Part shown: positions 1 through 9,336 of the stretch, in pieces
How positions within the stretch are numbered: the first letter of the stretch is position 1
How the letters are laid out: each line of letters opens with the position of its first letter
Origin: [Clostridium] aminophilum DSM 10710
Lineage (GTDB): Bacteria > Bacillota > Clostridia > Lachnospirales > Lachnospiraceae
DNA: 64,000 nucleotides
Reading direction: 5' to 3'
NCBI RefSeq assembly: GCF_000711825.1
Contig: NZ_JONJ01000009.1
Location: 1 to 64,000, forward strand
Translations under genes and position numbers: made by a program
The notes under the pieces: generated by a model
Database searches by the model: none
The model's input: the letters and a program-made list of their open reading frames with translations, nothing else
Told to the model about the DNA's origin: nothing

Positions 1-93
1 TGACCGGCACCGGGAAAGATACCAATCCGCAAGAATCTTTAAAGGTTTCCTTTATAGAGTAGCATAAATCCATAGATTATACACGTATTTATC

Positions 94-117
94 AGACGGA
101 TTTGCATCCGTCTATTT
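94..117. terminator. Short hairpin near the left window edge
   Basis: There is a perfect 8-bp stem (94-101 with 106-113, AGACGGAT/ATCCGTCT) with a TTGC loop, followed on the plus strand by ATTTG. It could end a plus-strand gene entering from the left: an open frame without a start runs from base 3 to a TAG at 60-62. The T-tract is short, so terminator function is only plausible. Confidence 0.4.
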
Positions 118-135
118 GTCGTGGAAAAAGACATG

Positions 136-175
136 GAAAAAGAGGATGCCGGAACAATTTCAGCACCCTCTTTAA
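136..175 (-). terminator. Terminator of the folC-TPR operon
   Basis: On the minus strand an 11-bp stem (AAAGAGGGTGC pairing with GCATCCTCTTT, one G-T pair) is followed by TTTTCC. It lies about 75 bases after the stop of the TPR gene, the last gene of the folC operon. Confidence 0.65.
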
Positions 176-250
176 AGTTTCAGCCTCGGGATACAATACT
201 AACTTAATGACATTGCCAATCCCGGAGATCCTTCCTTTTTTTGTAATTTT

Positions 251-1687
251 TCAGTTCTCATTAACCTCTGCCGGCTGAGATGGGGATTCGCCCTCCTGCG
301 CGGCTTCCGTTGCCGCTGCCGCCGCTGCGGCCTTGCGGTTTGCATCCGCCTGGTTCGCTGCCGCCTGTGCGGCCTCCGGCGAGAGTTCCGCAAGCTGTGT
401 TCTCGCGGTCGCCGCCTGCTCGGAATCCGTAAAGTTCGCGATAATCTGCGAATAATATTTGATCGCGTCCTCTCTGTTGTTCATCGCCTTGCTGATCGAT
501 GCCATGTAGAGGATTACCTTCGGGTTCGACGGGCGGATCTGAAGACAGGTGTTATACAGATCCAGCGCGCTTGCAAAACGTCCAGCCGCCCATTCGGAAT
601 ACGCTGTGTCTTCCAGAGTCTGATAGCCGTTCGTCTCGATCTCATTTTTCAGCGCCATACCGATGCCCTTCACCGTCTCATCGGTAAAGGCATCCGGCCG
701 GAATTTCGGATAGAGTGCCGCCGCCGCGGACATATTGCCCTGACGGAGATAATTCTCAATCTGAATCATCGTCGAATACTGCGCCAGCACGCTGTCGCTG
801 TTGTTCATCAGATCATTGAGCTGATCGTCGCTGCTTTTTTTCGCAGTCTCTGCCTCGGAAAGATTGGTCTTCAGACTTGCAATCTCCTCATTTTTCTGAT
901 TCAGCTGCTCGTTGAAGCCGAAAATCTCCTGTGCGTGGTGACTGTTCAGATACCGGGTTCTCGCCGGCATAATCAGGAAGAAGACCGCCGCCGCTCCGAG
1001 AAGAAGACCGGCACCGATGTTGAGAATCGACTGCCATCCCGTATTCTCTTTGTAACTGGTCGGAATTATGACGTCATCATCCGTCATTCTCCGGTGGGAA
1101 AGCGTACTGCGGAACCGCTTGTGTTCCAGCTCCGTCTTTCCGGTCTTTGACTTTACAATCGCCATGTAGCGGTTGGCTTTCGGGTTTTCCCGATCGATTT
1201 TCAGAACCTTCAGAAGCGGTCTTCCCGCCTTTACGTAACTTCCCGTCTCAATACAGAGAAGGGCGAGAAGAAGCTGTGCCTTCACGAAACGGGGATAACT
1301 CTCCACAACGCCGGACAGCTGGAGAATCGCCAGGTCGACATTGCCGGACTGCGCCTGCATAAGTGCGGAATTATAAGCCCGGATCTGTTCTCCTGCCTCT
1401 TCCAGTTCTCTCTGATGCTCCTGAATTGTCTCAATATACGCCGCAGCGCGGGTATCCTTCGCATCCAGATTGGCCGCAATGACCCACTGAACCAGAGCCT
1501 CCGAAATCTCCCCCATCTCATAATAGATCAGTCCGAGAAGATCCCGGGCATCGGAGTGATTTTTGCAGATATTGAGACAATGCTTCAGGCAGTACGCCGC
1601 TCCGGTCAGATCGCGGCGCTTTGCACGGCGAAGGCCCTCATTGTACAGACTGTTTGCCGCAGCCCGGATTTGTTTTGAATGGATCAT
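251..1687 (-). CDS. Membrane-anchored tetratricopeptide repeat protein
   Basis: This 478-aa protein has TPR-like helical repeats at about residues 10-180, one membrane segment at about 221-241 (ILNIGAGLLLGAAAVFFLIM), a predicted coiled coil just after it (about 255-300), and further TPR units at about 360-430. The tail is rich in Ala, Gln and Glu. TPR domains generally scaffold protein complexes, so a structural or assembly role at the membrane is likely; no enzyme motif is visible. It is the last gene of a folC / 53-aa protein / TPR operon, starting 9 bases after the small gene's stop. The family is common in Lachnospiraceae next to folC, but I cannot give it a specific function. Confidence 0.85.
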   Translation of the reverse strand: MIHSKQIRAAANSLYNEGLRRAKRRDLTGAAYCLKHCLNICKNHSDARDLLGLIYYEMGEISEALVQWVIAANLDAKDTRAAAYIETIQEHQRELEEAGEQIRAYNSALMQAQSGNVDLAILQLSGVVESYPRFVKAQLLLALLCIETGSYVKAGRPLLKVLKIDRENPKANRYMAIVKSKTGKTELEHKRFRSTLSHRRMTDDDVIIPTSYKENTGWQSILNIGAGLLLGAAAVFFLIMPARTRYLNSHHAQEIFGFNEQLNQKNEEIASLKTNLSEAETAKKSSDDQLNDLMNNSDSVLAQYSTMIQIENYLRQGNMSAAAALYPKFRPDAFTDETVKGIGMALKNEIETNGYQTLEDTAYSEWAAGRFASALDLYNTCLQIRPSNPKVILYMASISKAMNNREDAIKYYSQIIANFTDSEQAATARTQLAELSPEAAQAAANQADANRKAAAAAAATEAAQEGESPSQPAEVNEN

Positions 1688-1696
1688 GCTGCCCTC

Positions 1697-1858
1697 TCAA
1701 TCCTTCGCCTGTTTCATCAGTTCCATCAGAATATCCGTCATATCGGTGAGATCCTGTTTCACGATCGCGTCACCGACACCGCTGACATCCAGACTCGGCT
1801 GAAAGCTGCTCAGCTCCTCCTCAAAATCGATGAGTTTTTCGTCTCTGTTTCCTGCCAT
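1697..1858 (-). CDS. Small acidic protein, 53 aa, unknown function
   Basis: The product begins MAGNRDEKLIDFEEEL and ends MELMKQAKD. It is acidic, with no signal peptide or membrane segment and a predicted amphipathic C-terminal helix. A good ribosome site (AGAGGT) lies about 5 bases before the ATG. The gene starts 11 bases after the folC stop and ends 9 bases before the TPR gene start, so it sits tightly inside an operon. That spacing and the ribosome site are the evidence that it is real. Motifs such as FEEEL and DLTDMTDILMELMK suggest a helical protein-binding peptide, possibly a partner of the TPR protein (inference). Confidence 0.72.
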   Translation of the reverse strand: MAGNRDEKLIDFEEELSSFQPSLDVSGVGDAIVKQDLTDMTDILMELMKQAKD

Positions 1859-1869
1859 AGATTTACCTC

Positions 1870-3189
1870 TTATTTCAATATTCCTTTAATTTCTCCCGCC
1901 AGATAAAGGGATCCGCAGATAAAAAGCAGATCTCCCGGCTTCTTCTCCCCGGCTGCACGCCGAAGCGCCTCCGGAACCGACGGAAAGACTTCATACGAAG
2001 AAAGCGTGTCCTCTGCGGCCTTCCGCAGTTCATCTTCCGAGAGCGTACGCATCGACTGCATCACAGTCAGATAAACCTTGTCGGGCTGAAGCCGGTCACG
2101 GATGATCCCGAGCATCTTCTCGTATTCCTTGTCGGAAGCCACCGCAAAGAGAACCCGTACCGCACCGGTACCGTTCTCCGTACCGTCCGGTCTGGACTGT
2201 GCGATCTCCTTCGCCGCTCCGGCAAAAGCACGGATGCCGCCTTCATTGTGGCCACCGTCCAGATAGATCTCCGGAGCGATGCGCTCCATTCTGGCCGGCC
2301 ACTTCATCCTGTATATTCCCGCCGCAGCCGTATCCGGACGAATCCCGTCGAGCTCAGCGATCCGCATCGCGATCATGGCATTCACCGCCTGATATGGCGC
2401 CGCAAACGGCACTTTCAGGTTCTGCTCACCGCCGGCGATGAGTTTCGCGTTTATCCGGAGCATTCCGTCTTCAAAATGAAGATCCCGGAAGGAACCGGTC
2501 CCGACCGGATACGCATCCGCATGATGCTCTCCGGCCGCCTTCGCCATTACGCGGGAGGCATCCGGATCCGTGTCATCATAGACTACCGGAACGCCGTCAC
2601 AGATAATTCCGGCTTTTTCTGCCGCGATCTTTGCTACCGTGTCGCCGAGAAACTGCATATGATCCAGACTGATCGACGTGATAGCGGTCAAATGCGGCTT
2701 TTTGAGACAGTTTGTCGCGTCGAGCCTTCCGCCGAGTCCCGTCTCCAGAACAATGCGGTCCGTCGGAATCTCCCGGCACATCACGCAAAACATCAGAAAC
2801 AGATATTCAAAATAACTCGGAATCGTGCGGTATTTCTGCCGGATCGGCTCCTCCGCCGCCAATACTTCCGCATAAGCGCGGAGAAACATTTCATCCGAGA
2901 CCATTTTCCCGTCAAAAGAGAAACGCTCGTTTATCTTTACCAGATGGGGTGATGTAAACACCGCCGTGCTTAGCCCCGCTTCCCGATAGATCGAGCCCAA
3001 AAACGCGCAGACCGAACCTTTTCCGTTTGTCCCGGCCACATGGATGACTTTTCTGCCGTCCGGCTCCGCGTGAAGCATCGAAAGCATGCCCCGCAGTTCT
3101 TCCATACTGTGTTTTTCTTTTGTAAAACGCGGAATGGAATTGATATGTTCCTCTGCTTCTGCCATAGTTACATGATGATAATCGAACAT
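1870..3189 (-). CDS. folC: Bifunctional folylpolyglutamate synthase / dihydrofolate synthase
   Basis: FolC adds L-glutamate to dihydropteroate or to reduced folates using ATP, in the cytoplasm, which retains and activates folate cofactors. The 439-aa length is normal for the family. The Mur-ligase P-loop is at residues 51-60 (VAGTNGKGSV), followed by the conserved ETGLGGRLDATN and the SLDH...GDTVAKIAAEKAGI segments that bind ATP and Mg. A strong ribosome site (GGGGGAGG) precedes the ATG. It is the first gene of a three-gene operon. The 5' region holds no recognisable tetrahydrofolate riboswitch. Confidence 0.96.
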   Translation of the reverse strand: MFDYHHVTMAEAEEHINSIPRFTKEKHSMEELRGMLSMLHAEPDGRKVIHVAGTNGKGSVCAFLGSIYREAGLSTAVFTSPHLVKINERFSFDGKMVSDEMFLRAYAEVLAAEEPIRQKYRTIPSYFEYLFLMFCVMCREIPTDRIVLETGLGGRLDATNCLKKPHLTAITSISLDHMQFLGDTVAKIAAEKAGIICDGVPVVYDDTDPDASRVMAKAAGEHHADAYPVGTGSFRDLHFEDGMLRINAKLIAGGEQNLKVPFAAPYQAVNAMIAMRIAELDGIRPDTAAAGIYRMKWPARMERIAPEIYLDGGHNEGGIRAFAGAAKEIAQSRPDGTENGTGAVRVLFAVASDKEYEKMLGIIRDRLQPDKVYLTVMQSMRTLSEDELRKAAEDTLSSYEVFPSVPEALRRAAGEKKPGDLLFICGSLYLAGEIKGILK

Positions 3190-3550
3190 AATCTGCCTCC
3201 CCCATCAGCAGTCTTACGAAACTGCCGCGATAACGGGCAAAACCCCGCGAATCGAGTTTCGCCACGTTGCATACAGGGTTTATTATATATGATTTGTCAA
3301 AAGATGGGTACCATAATTTTCCGTCCCCCCTCCCCTGTCTTATATCCTTCCCGATCATACGAAAAAACGGCGGATTCCGAAACCGGTCCGGAACCCGCCG
3401 CACATGGCAATCCGCCGGACCGGCACAATTTTTGCCGCCGTCCGGAACGGATTGCCCATATTTTCATTTGTCTGTATTCCTTTGACAATATTCTTTTATC
3501 TATATTCTTTTATCTGCATTCTTTTTCGGTATTCATCCACCGCTTACCGG
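3190..3550. other. Intergenic region between the MMPL gene and folC
   Basis: These 361 bases carry no convincing gene. They contain the MMPL terminator (3361-3418) and the folC upstream region, which has a TATAAT on the minus strand at 3282-3287 without a good -35. Two small hairpins lie between that site and folC, including GCAGT/ACTGC about 20 bases before the start. The folC promoter is probably here but cannot be fixed with confidence. Confidence 0.5.
3361..3418 (-). terminator. Strong intrinsic terminator after the MMPL gene
   Basis: On the minus strand CGGCGGATT (3409-3417) pairs perfectly with AATCCGCCG (3368-3376), with an internal GC-rich secondary stem, and is followed directly by TTTTTTC. 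It lies about 135 bases after the MMPL stop and ends that operon. Confidence 0.8.
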
Positions 3551-5749
3551 TCACTTTCGTTCTTTCCCGTGGAATCTCGCGCCAAACTGCATCGCCTTTT
3601 CCTTCATGATCCGGTGTCTTGTCCTCGCATCGGCGGTGAGGAACATATCAAACAGTTTCAGAAGTACCGGCATTGCGCAGGTAACCGCAATCACCGCAAA
3701 GAACGCGCCTCTTCCGACCAGATGGCCGACCTCACTGATAACAGGAATCGAGGACAACTGATTGATGGAATAACCGCAGAGTGACAGAATCATGCCCGAC
3801 GTCAGAATCGACGGGAAACTCATCTGCGTCATCTTCTGCGCCGCAATCTTCTTGTCCGGCTCCGTCTTCCGGATCAGCTCATAGTTTTCCATGGACGATA
3901 TCGCATAGTCAATGCAGGATCCGAGCTGAATACAGCTGACAACAGCGTATGCGATGTAGATCATTTCCTCTCCCGCAATATACGGGAAGGACATATTCAT
4001 GTAGATCGCGATCATGATCGGGATCATCGTCACAATGGGGATGACCAGCGACTTATAGGTAATGGCCACAACCAGGAAAATGCAGAAGATCGCCAGATTG
4101 TTCGCGTTGGTGTAATCCTCCGACAGAATCTGTTTCAGATCAATGTTGGTCGGCGTCATACCGGCGACAAAGCCTTCCTCCGGATAATATTTCCGGATAA
4201 CGCTCTGAACCTCATTGCTGTCTTTAAACGCAAGCTCACTCTCTTCCTTCGTCTTCAGATAGACCAGAATTCTCGTCCATCCGTCCTTGTGGAACAACTC
4301 CGTGATCTTGCCCGGCAGAATCTGCTCCGGAACGCCGTCCGGAAGATAGGATGCTATGCCCATGACCTTTTTGCAGTCCGGCATCGCCTCAATCTCATCG
4401 ATGATCGCTTTCTCCGTCGCGGGTGAATCGTTCGGGAAAATGCAGACGAACAGGTTCGATTTGCCGAATTTTTCCTCGATCTCCCTCGTTTCCTGATAAA
4501 TTGCCGTCCGTTTTCCGGACGCAAGCGCCGACACGCCGAACTTGAAGTCATTCATGCTCTGGGCAAAATACGCCGGAAGCGCGAAGATCAGGAGAGTTGC
4601 GAGAATGTACGGGCTTAAACGGTTCACACGGATCGAAAACTTATGGAAATCCGGCAGAAACGGCTTATGCTCCGTCCGGTCAAGACGGTCGTTCCACCGG
4701 AGAAGAAGAGCCGGCATCAGGAAGATAACCATCAGCAGCGAGCAGATGATACTCTTCGCGAGGACGATACCAAGGTCGAAACCCATGTGGAATTTCATCG
4801 TGACAAGCGCGAGGAAACCGAAGAAGGTTGTCATCGAGCTGGCGAGAACCGTGTTGATCGTGTTGCCGAGACCGATCTTCAGGGCGGTCTCATTGTCCAG
4901 GCCTCTCGCGCGCTCGCGCTCATAGGCATTCAGCAGGAATACCGAATAGTCCATGGAAGTCGCCAGCTGCATGACGTCCTGAATGTTGTTGGTGACAAAG
5001 GAGATCTCTCCGAGAATAATGTTGCTTCCCTTGTTCAGGATGATCGCGCACAGCATAACCGTGAGAAACAGGATCGGCTGAAACCAGGAGGTGGTCGTGA
5101 ACAGCAGAATCAGGAAAATGACGGCTCCCGCAAACAGAAGAATGAATTTCATCTGCTGCTGTACATTTTCCGAAATCAGCTTCTGTGTGGGCGAAGGTCC
5201 GGTCACGTAACCGCGGTCGCCCAGAATCTCCGTCAGACGGTTGATCGCCTGTTTGGTGGAATCGTCATTGTCTCCTTTTTTGAAAGTGAGATCCATCACC
5301 GCATTTCCGTCTTTGTAATACTCATCGATTTTGGTGTAGTCGATGAAATCCGGCGACGAATAGATCGGCGTGGTCATATCGCACCACACGATCTGATCGA
5401 CACCGTCCACCTTCTCCATGAGGCTCTTGTACTGCTTTGCCTCATACAGCGTGACATCCTTGATCATGATGCGCGCGGTTCCGGGATATCCGAACGTTGC
5501 CTCCATCTTGTCGATCGCCTGTTTGGATTCACTGGACTCCGGAAGGTACGACGTCAGGTCATAGTTGATGCCGACAAACGGAATGCAGATCAGAAAGAAG
5601 ATCACAAAGACGGCCACGATTTTGGAGATCACGTGATTATGGTCGACGATGAAATACGCCAGTGCGTTTTTCTTCGGCGCATCTTTGCCGTCATTTCCGC
5701 TTCTCTCCGCATCCTGCCTTTTCCGATGCAGTTTTTCTAAAATACTCAT
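3551..5749 (-). CDS. MMPL/RND-superfamily membrane transporter
   Basis: This 732-aa protein has the RND/MMPL layout: membrane segment 1 at about 41-62, an external loop, a block of five or six membrane helices at about 195-370, then a second external loop and a second helix block at about 540-715. Both halves carry the conserved Asp-Tyr in the membrane (TSMDYSVFLLNAYERER and SCIDYAISSMENYEL), the proton-relay position in this family. Such proteins move lipids, glycolipids or hydrophobic compounds across the membrane. The gene follows a secreted coiled-coil protein by 48 bases and is likely co-transcribed with it; a TetR regulator is divergent upstream. The substrate cannot be read from the sequence. 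Confidence 0.9.
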   Translation of the reverse strand: MSILEKLHRKRQDAERSGNDGKDAPKKNALAYFIVDHNHVISKIVAVFVIFFLICIPFVGINYDLTSYLPESSESKQAIDKMEATFGYPGTARIMIKDVTLYEAKQYKSLMEKVDGVDQIVWCDMTTPIYSSPDFIDYTKIDEYYKDGNAVMDLTFKKGDNDDSTKQAINRLTEILGDRGYVTGPSPTQKLISENVQQQMKFILLFAGAVIFLILLFTTTSWFQPILFLTVMLCAIILNKGSNIILGEISFVTNNIQDVMQLATSMDYSVFLLNAYERERARGLDNETALKIGLGNTINTVLASSMTTFFGFLALVTMKFHMGFDLGIVLAKSIICSLLMVIFLMPALLLRWNDRLDRTEHKPFLPDFHKFSIRVNRLSPYILATLLIFALPAYFAQSMNDFKFGVSALASGKRTAIYQETREIEEKFGKSNLFVCIFPNDSPATEKAIIDEIEAMPDCKKVMGIASYLPDGVPEQILPGKITELFHKDGWTRILVYLKTKEESELAFKDSNEVQSVIRKYYPEEGFVAGMTPTNIDLKQILSEDYTNANNLAIFCIFLVVAITYKSLVIPIVTMIPIMIAIYMNMSFPYIAGEEMIYIAYAVVSCIQLGSCIDYAISSMENYELIRKTEPDKKIAAQKMTQMSFPSILTSGMILSLCGYSINQLSSIPVISEVGHLVGRGAFFAVIAVTCAMPVLLKLFDMFLTADARTRHRIMKEKAMQFGARFHGKERK

Positions 5750-5797
5750 GAAGCACTCTCTTCCGCAATATACTGTAGTGATCCGGGGCTTTTTCCG

Positions 5798-8101
5798 TTA
5801 CTTTGAAAAGAAATCGCGGATCGCCTCAAAGATCTTTATAAAAATGTTGACGATACGGCTCCAGGCATTGCCCTTGTCCACATCCGCATCGTTGTCGGTG
5901 ATATCGGTCGGAACCGTATTGTCATCAATCTCATCCGTTCGAAGAATGATCTGCAGGCTGTGCGGCGCCGGATTCTGCTCAGAGGTGAAGGATACCATCT
6001 CCGCATCCGGATCGATATTCAGGAAATTATGCTCATTTTCCATCTTATCCAGCTCGTTATCGACCGTCTGCTTCATCAGGTCGGCCGCCTCCCGCACATC
6101 TTTCAGATGATCGATGACATTCAGCGTCTGTGTGAGCGTTCCGCGAAGCGCCTTCAGTTCCTTCTGTGCTCCCGCATCCAGATTCGGGCCGGCGGACTTT
6201 GCCGTCTCATTGACCAGATTCAGGAGATTATAGGACGCACTCATCTCGTCTGTCAGATCGTTCATCAAAGTCTCTGAATCCGAAAGGCCGTTCTGAAGCG
6301 ACGGAACGTAGGAATCCATCGTATCAATCAGCGTCTCGACATTGCCGCAGAGATCATTCAGCTCATCCATCACGCCGCGCAGATCGGTAACACTGTCCGC
6401 GCTCTTGTCCGCGATGCTGTCCATATCCGACAGAAGCTTATCCATGTTGTTGAGAAGCTGGATGACGGAATCATCGACACCGTCGGCCACATCCAGAACA
6501 TCCTCCGCATCCTGGAAGACCTTGCTCGCCGTGTTCGAATAACCGTTCTTTGCAGTACTCTCCGAGGTTCTCCGGATGATCTTCGCGTACTCTTCCAGCT
6601 GTTGTCCGAGAACTTCGGCCTGATGCTGCGCCTCGGCCTTCACCTCGGCATTCAGCGGCGGCGGGAGCTGTCCCGGGGAAGCCGCCGTGATCTGATCCGC
6701 GGCTTCGCCGATCCGTGTCAGAGCTTCTCCCGCGTATTTATTCTTTGCGGCAAGATTCACGCTGTCCTCCAGCGACTTTTTGACGGCAGCCGCGATCTCC
6801 GGATTCTGTGCCGCAATCTCAGCCTGCCGCTTTGCCTCGGCGGCATTGATCTTGTCAATATTGATCAGGCTGTCACTGATATTCGATCTCGCCTGATCCA
6901 GATTCTGACGCTGTCTCTCATGAAGCGCGGAAAGTTTTTTCTTGATCTCAAGTGCTTTTTCCTTCGCTTTATCGCGCTCCGTCGCGCTTCCGGAACCGGA
7001 CGCCGTCCGAAGTGCGCTTCTCAGGGACCGCAGTGATCCGTCCAGATCATCCAGTTCTCCCTGCATTCCCTTGAGCGTCACATACATGGTGTCAACATCC
7101 TGATTGATGTCCGTAACCGCCTGCTGGGTAATCTGAATATACGGAATCATCGCCGCGGTCTGATCAGTCAGCGTGCGGAGTCCGTTTACGGCTTCCGTGC
7201 TGAGGTTTTCCATCTGAACGCGGTTTCCGCTGAAGCTGTTCTGCGCGGCCTGAAGATTGCCGATGCCGTCCCGGGCAATCGCCACATCGCCCTTCATCGC
7301 TTCCATGGACTGAATCAGCTTCGTCATGCTGTCGTACATCTTATTGCCGTTTTCCCGCCAGGTGTTCTTCGCCTCGTTCAGATCCTTGATTTTGCCGAGA
7401 TCGGACAGTGTTCCCGGAACCATGGCCATAATGATGCCGGTACTGGTAAAGTTGTCGGTTCCGAGGCGGACGGTATAGTCGCCTTCTTCACCGGGAAGTG
7501 CCATAAACATGATGCCGGTGTAGCTTCCGACGCTCTGATTCTGGGAGCCCGGCGCATCGACGCTGTAGCATTTATCCATATCCACCGGAACTGCAACGGT
7601 CAGAAGCATGTTATTCCGGTAATAAACATTCGCCCGGTCGTTCGGCGTCGCCTTGATGTGAATCTCGATCAATCCCGATGCGCCCTTTAACTTCTCCGCT
7701 GCGGTTTCCACACCGTTCAGCTTGTAACTGATATCAAAATTCCAGGGAAGTTCCACCGTATTCCGGTCCATTTTCCCCTCATAGTAAAAACGGCTCGTGC
7801 CCTCCGGAACGGTCCAGCTGAGTTTTCCGTCTTCCCTCTCCGGCTCCGACGTGTTGGTCATATTGATGACATCCGTGTATTTTCCGTAATCGGTAAAGGA
7901 CGTCAGACCGTTCATTCCGACGCTTTTCACCACATTGGTCGATGTAGCTCTCCCGTAAAAATCCGCATTGACATAGAGCGTCTCATCGACCTGGACCTGC
8001 GGTTCTGCGGCAAACGCCGGAAGAAGCGTATTCCCGGCGATCATCAGCGCAGCGATCCCTGCGGCCAGCGTTCTTGTCATGATAGTCCGATTCCTGTTCA
8101 T
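5798..8101 (-). CDS. Secreted coiled-coil protein, probable partner of the MMPL transporter
   Basis: This is a 767-aa exported protein. The GGAGG directly abuts an upstream ATG at 8110, so the in-frame ATG nine bases further on (MNRNRTIMTRTL) is the better start. A signal peptide ends near LLPAFAAEP. Residues ~35-215 look beta-rich and 220-690 form long helices with heptad-like Leu/Ile/Asp spacing. An Asn/Asp-rich linker leads to an amphipathic C-terminal helix (IFIKIFEAIRDFFSK). The protein resembles the extracellular part of YhgE/Pip-like proteins without their membrane helices; that likeness is a weak impression. Position and length suggest an extracytoplasmic adaptor for the MMPL pump (inference). 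Confidence 0.82.
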   Translation of the reverse strand: MNRNRTIMTRTLAAGIAALMIAGNTLLPAFAAEPQVQVDETLYVNADFYGRATSTNVVKSVGMNGLTSFTDYGKYTDVINMTNTSEPEREDGKLSWTVPEGTSRFYYEGKMDRNTVELPWNFDISYKLNGVETAAEKLKGASGLIEIHIKATPNDRANVYYRNNMLLTVAVPVDMDKCYSVDAPGSQNQSVGSYTGIMFMALPGEEGDYTVRLGTDNFTSTGIIMAMVPGTLSDLGKIKDLNEAKNTWRENGNKMYDSMTKLIQSMEAMKGDVAIARDGIGNLQAAQNSFSGNRVQMENLSTEAVNGLRTLTDQTAAMIPYIQITQQAVTDINQDVDTMYVTLKGMQGELDDLDGSLRSLRSALRTASGSGSATERDKAKEKALEIKKKLSALHERQRQNLDQARSNISDSLINIDKINAAEAKRQAEIAAQNPEIAAAVKKSLEDSVNLAAKNKYAGEALTRIGEAADQITAASPGQLPPPLNAEVKAEAQHQAEVLGQQLEEYAKIIRRTSESTAKNGYSNTASKVFQDAEDVLDVADGVDDSVIQLLNNMDKLLSDMDSIADKSADSVTDLRGVMDELNDLCGNVETLIDTMDSYVPSLQNGLSDSETLMNDLTDEMSASYNLLNLVNETAKSAGPNLDAGAQKELKALRGTLTQTLNVIDHLKDVREAADLMKQTVDNELDKMENEHNFLNIDPDAEMVSFTSEQNPAPHSLQIILRTDEIDDNTVPTDITDNDADVDKGNAWSRIVNIFIKIFEAIRDFFSK

Positions 8102-8164
8102 AGTTCTCATCCTCCGGGCTCAGACAGGCTTTATTCCCCGTCTGTCCAAACCGCAATCCATGTC

Positions 8165-8180
8165 TGAAAGCTAACTTTCA
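8165..8180. promoter_or_regulatory. Inverted repeat upstream of the secreted protein gene
   Basis: TGAAAG-CTAA-CTTTCA is a perfect 6-bp inverted repeat with a 4-base spacer, in the 103-base gap between the wall-binding protein and the secreted coiled-coil protein. It could be a small operator or hairpin. No matching -10/-35 is evident, so the role is open. Confidence 0.3.
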
Positions 8181-8204
8181 AACCTTCTCTTCTATCCCGG
8201 TTTC

Positions 8205-9035
8205 TTATCGGGACAATTCAATCATAAAGTACTTTCTGCCGTTTTTCTCCGCAGCAGCGATGCCTGCTCTCGAATAATAAACAGCCCGGTCGGTCCGTTT
8301 TTTCTTTGTCTCATTGTGACGCGCCATCAGGCGGTCAAATGCCGTCGATGCGTCATACGTGTTGCTGATATAGATCTCCATATGACGTCTGCTCTTCCAT
8401 TTCGGAAGATTGGCGGCATAATAATCGTCAATGGTTCCCTCTCCGGTAACCGCGTTGTTGAGATAACCGTTCGCAAGCGCCGCTTCCAACCGGTGTTCGG
8501 CGGTTCTCTGCAAAACCGCATCGATCACAAATGCCTTATCTTTATCGTAATCGAACGGGGAATCATCGTCCCGGTCCGACGTCTTGTCGCGATCCTCGCC
8601 GTCATCCTGTTTGGCTTCATTCAGGCTGTCGGCAAATTCCTGCTGTGTCTCGGTGTAAAATCCGACGGGAAAAGTCCCGCCGCCTTCATTTTTCTTTCTG
8701 GCTGCGCTGGTGAGATCGCCCGAGTCGGAAAACAGATATTCCGTCTCCTCATCTTCCACCGTCCCGGTCATCATCGCGCCGGAGCTGTCCAAAAGGTACC
8801 ATTTCCCCTCATCGCGGATCCAGCCGGTCTTCATCAGGCCGTTTTCATCGAGGTAAAACCACTGTCCGCCGTCCTGCTGCCAGCCGGTCAGGCGTTCTCC
8901 CGCCTCATTGACATACGTCCAGCCGCTTCCGGTATTCTCCCAGGTCGCCGCATATGCGGAGGCACACGGAAACGCCATACTGATCATCGATGCCATCAGC
9001 ACCGTTCGAAACATGTTTTCAGGCCCTGTTTTCAT
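8205..9035 (-). CDS. Secreted protein with cell-wall-binding repeats
   Basis: The start was placed at the ATG preceded by GGAGGAAAGATT rather than an upstream in-frame TTG, giving 276 aa. A signal peptide ends near residue 29 (FPCASAYAA). Residues ~31-105 hold choline-binding-type repeats: GWTYVNEAGERLTGW, GQWFYLDENGLMKTGW and GKWYLLDSSGAMMTG. The second half (about 150-276) is charged and has no family I recognise; it contains a YISNTYDASTAFDRLM stretch and ends YFMIELSR. The repeats should hold the protein on wall polymers. It is the first gene of the minus-strand cluster facing tetR, so it and the two genes below are the likely regulon. Confidence 0.85.
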   Translation of the reverse strand: MKTGPENMFRTVLMASMISMAFPCASAYAATWENTGSGWTYVNEAGERLTGWQQDGGQWFYLDENGLMKTGWIRDEGKWYLLDSSGAMMTGTVEDEETEYLFSDSGDLTSAARKKNEGGGTFPVGFYTETQQEFADSLNEAKQDDGEDRDKTSDRDDDSPFDYDKDKAFVIDAVLQRTAEHRLEAALANGYLNNAVTGEGTIDDYYAANLPKWKSRRHMEIYISNTYDASTAFDRLMARHNETKKKRTDRAVYYSRAGIAAAEKNGRKYFMIELSR

Positions 9036-9188
9036 AATCTTTCCTCCGTATATCAAACTTTTCTTTATATTTTATCGGCACTGCGTTACAAAACATGCAC
9101 AAAAACACATTTTATTTAATTATTGTACCATACCGGACGATAAATAAAATAACGACATAAATATCTTTTCCATCATCCGTCACGATAA

Positions 9189-9217
9189 TTGACATCTGTC
9201 GATTTTTAAACTATAAT
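9189..9217 (+). promoter_or_regulatory. Consensus sigma-A promoter of the tetR gene
   Basis: TTGACA (9189-9194), a 17-base spacer and TATAAT (9212-9217) match the vegetative consensus exactly. The tetR ATG is at 9337, giving an untranslated leader of about 110 bases. Confidence 0.85.
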
Positions 9218-9225
9218 GCATTATA
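9212..9225. promoter_or_regulatory. Palindrome over the tetR -10, candidate TetR operator
   Basis: TATAATGCATTATA is a perfect 14-bp palindrome that includes the -10 hexamer and the start-site side of the tetR promoter. TetR-family repressors bind such palindromes as dimers and usually control their own gene, so autoregulation is the natural reading. Direct evidence is only the sequence. Confidence 0.45.
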
Positions 9226-9336
9226 CAAATGATGTTGGAGAAATGCAATAAACACTATCCATCATTAGTACGTTTATTCAACACAATGTTATATAAATGT
9301 CTATTGTTTATAAAATAATTCGCAAGGGGTGCCAAT

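Larger units (their letters stand above)
9036..9336. promoter_or_regulatory. Divergent control region between the wall-binding gene and tetR
   Basis: These 301 bases are AT-rich. On the plus strand they hold a consensus promoter for tetR (9189-9217) overlapped by a perfect palindrome. On the minus strand TGGTACAAT (9122-9130) is an extended -10 for the wall-binding gene, about 90 bases before its ATG, with no clear -35. A regulator binding in the middle could control both directions. Confidence 0.55.

Noticed and set aside
3-62. Plus-strand open tail at the left edge, ending at a TAG
   Set aside because: Only about 19 codons are visible and no family can be recognised; it could be the end of a gene outside the window but cannot be supported.
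3190-3360. Possible tetrahydrofolate riboswitch before folC
   Set aside because: The short hairpins do not reproduce the conserved riboswitch core.
4643-5740. Plus-strand open frame of 365 codons
   Set aside because: It is antisense to the MMPL gene, with biased composition and no recognisable domain.
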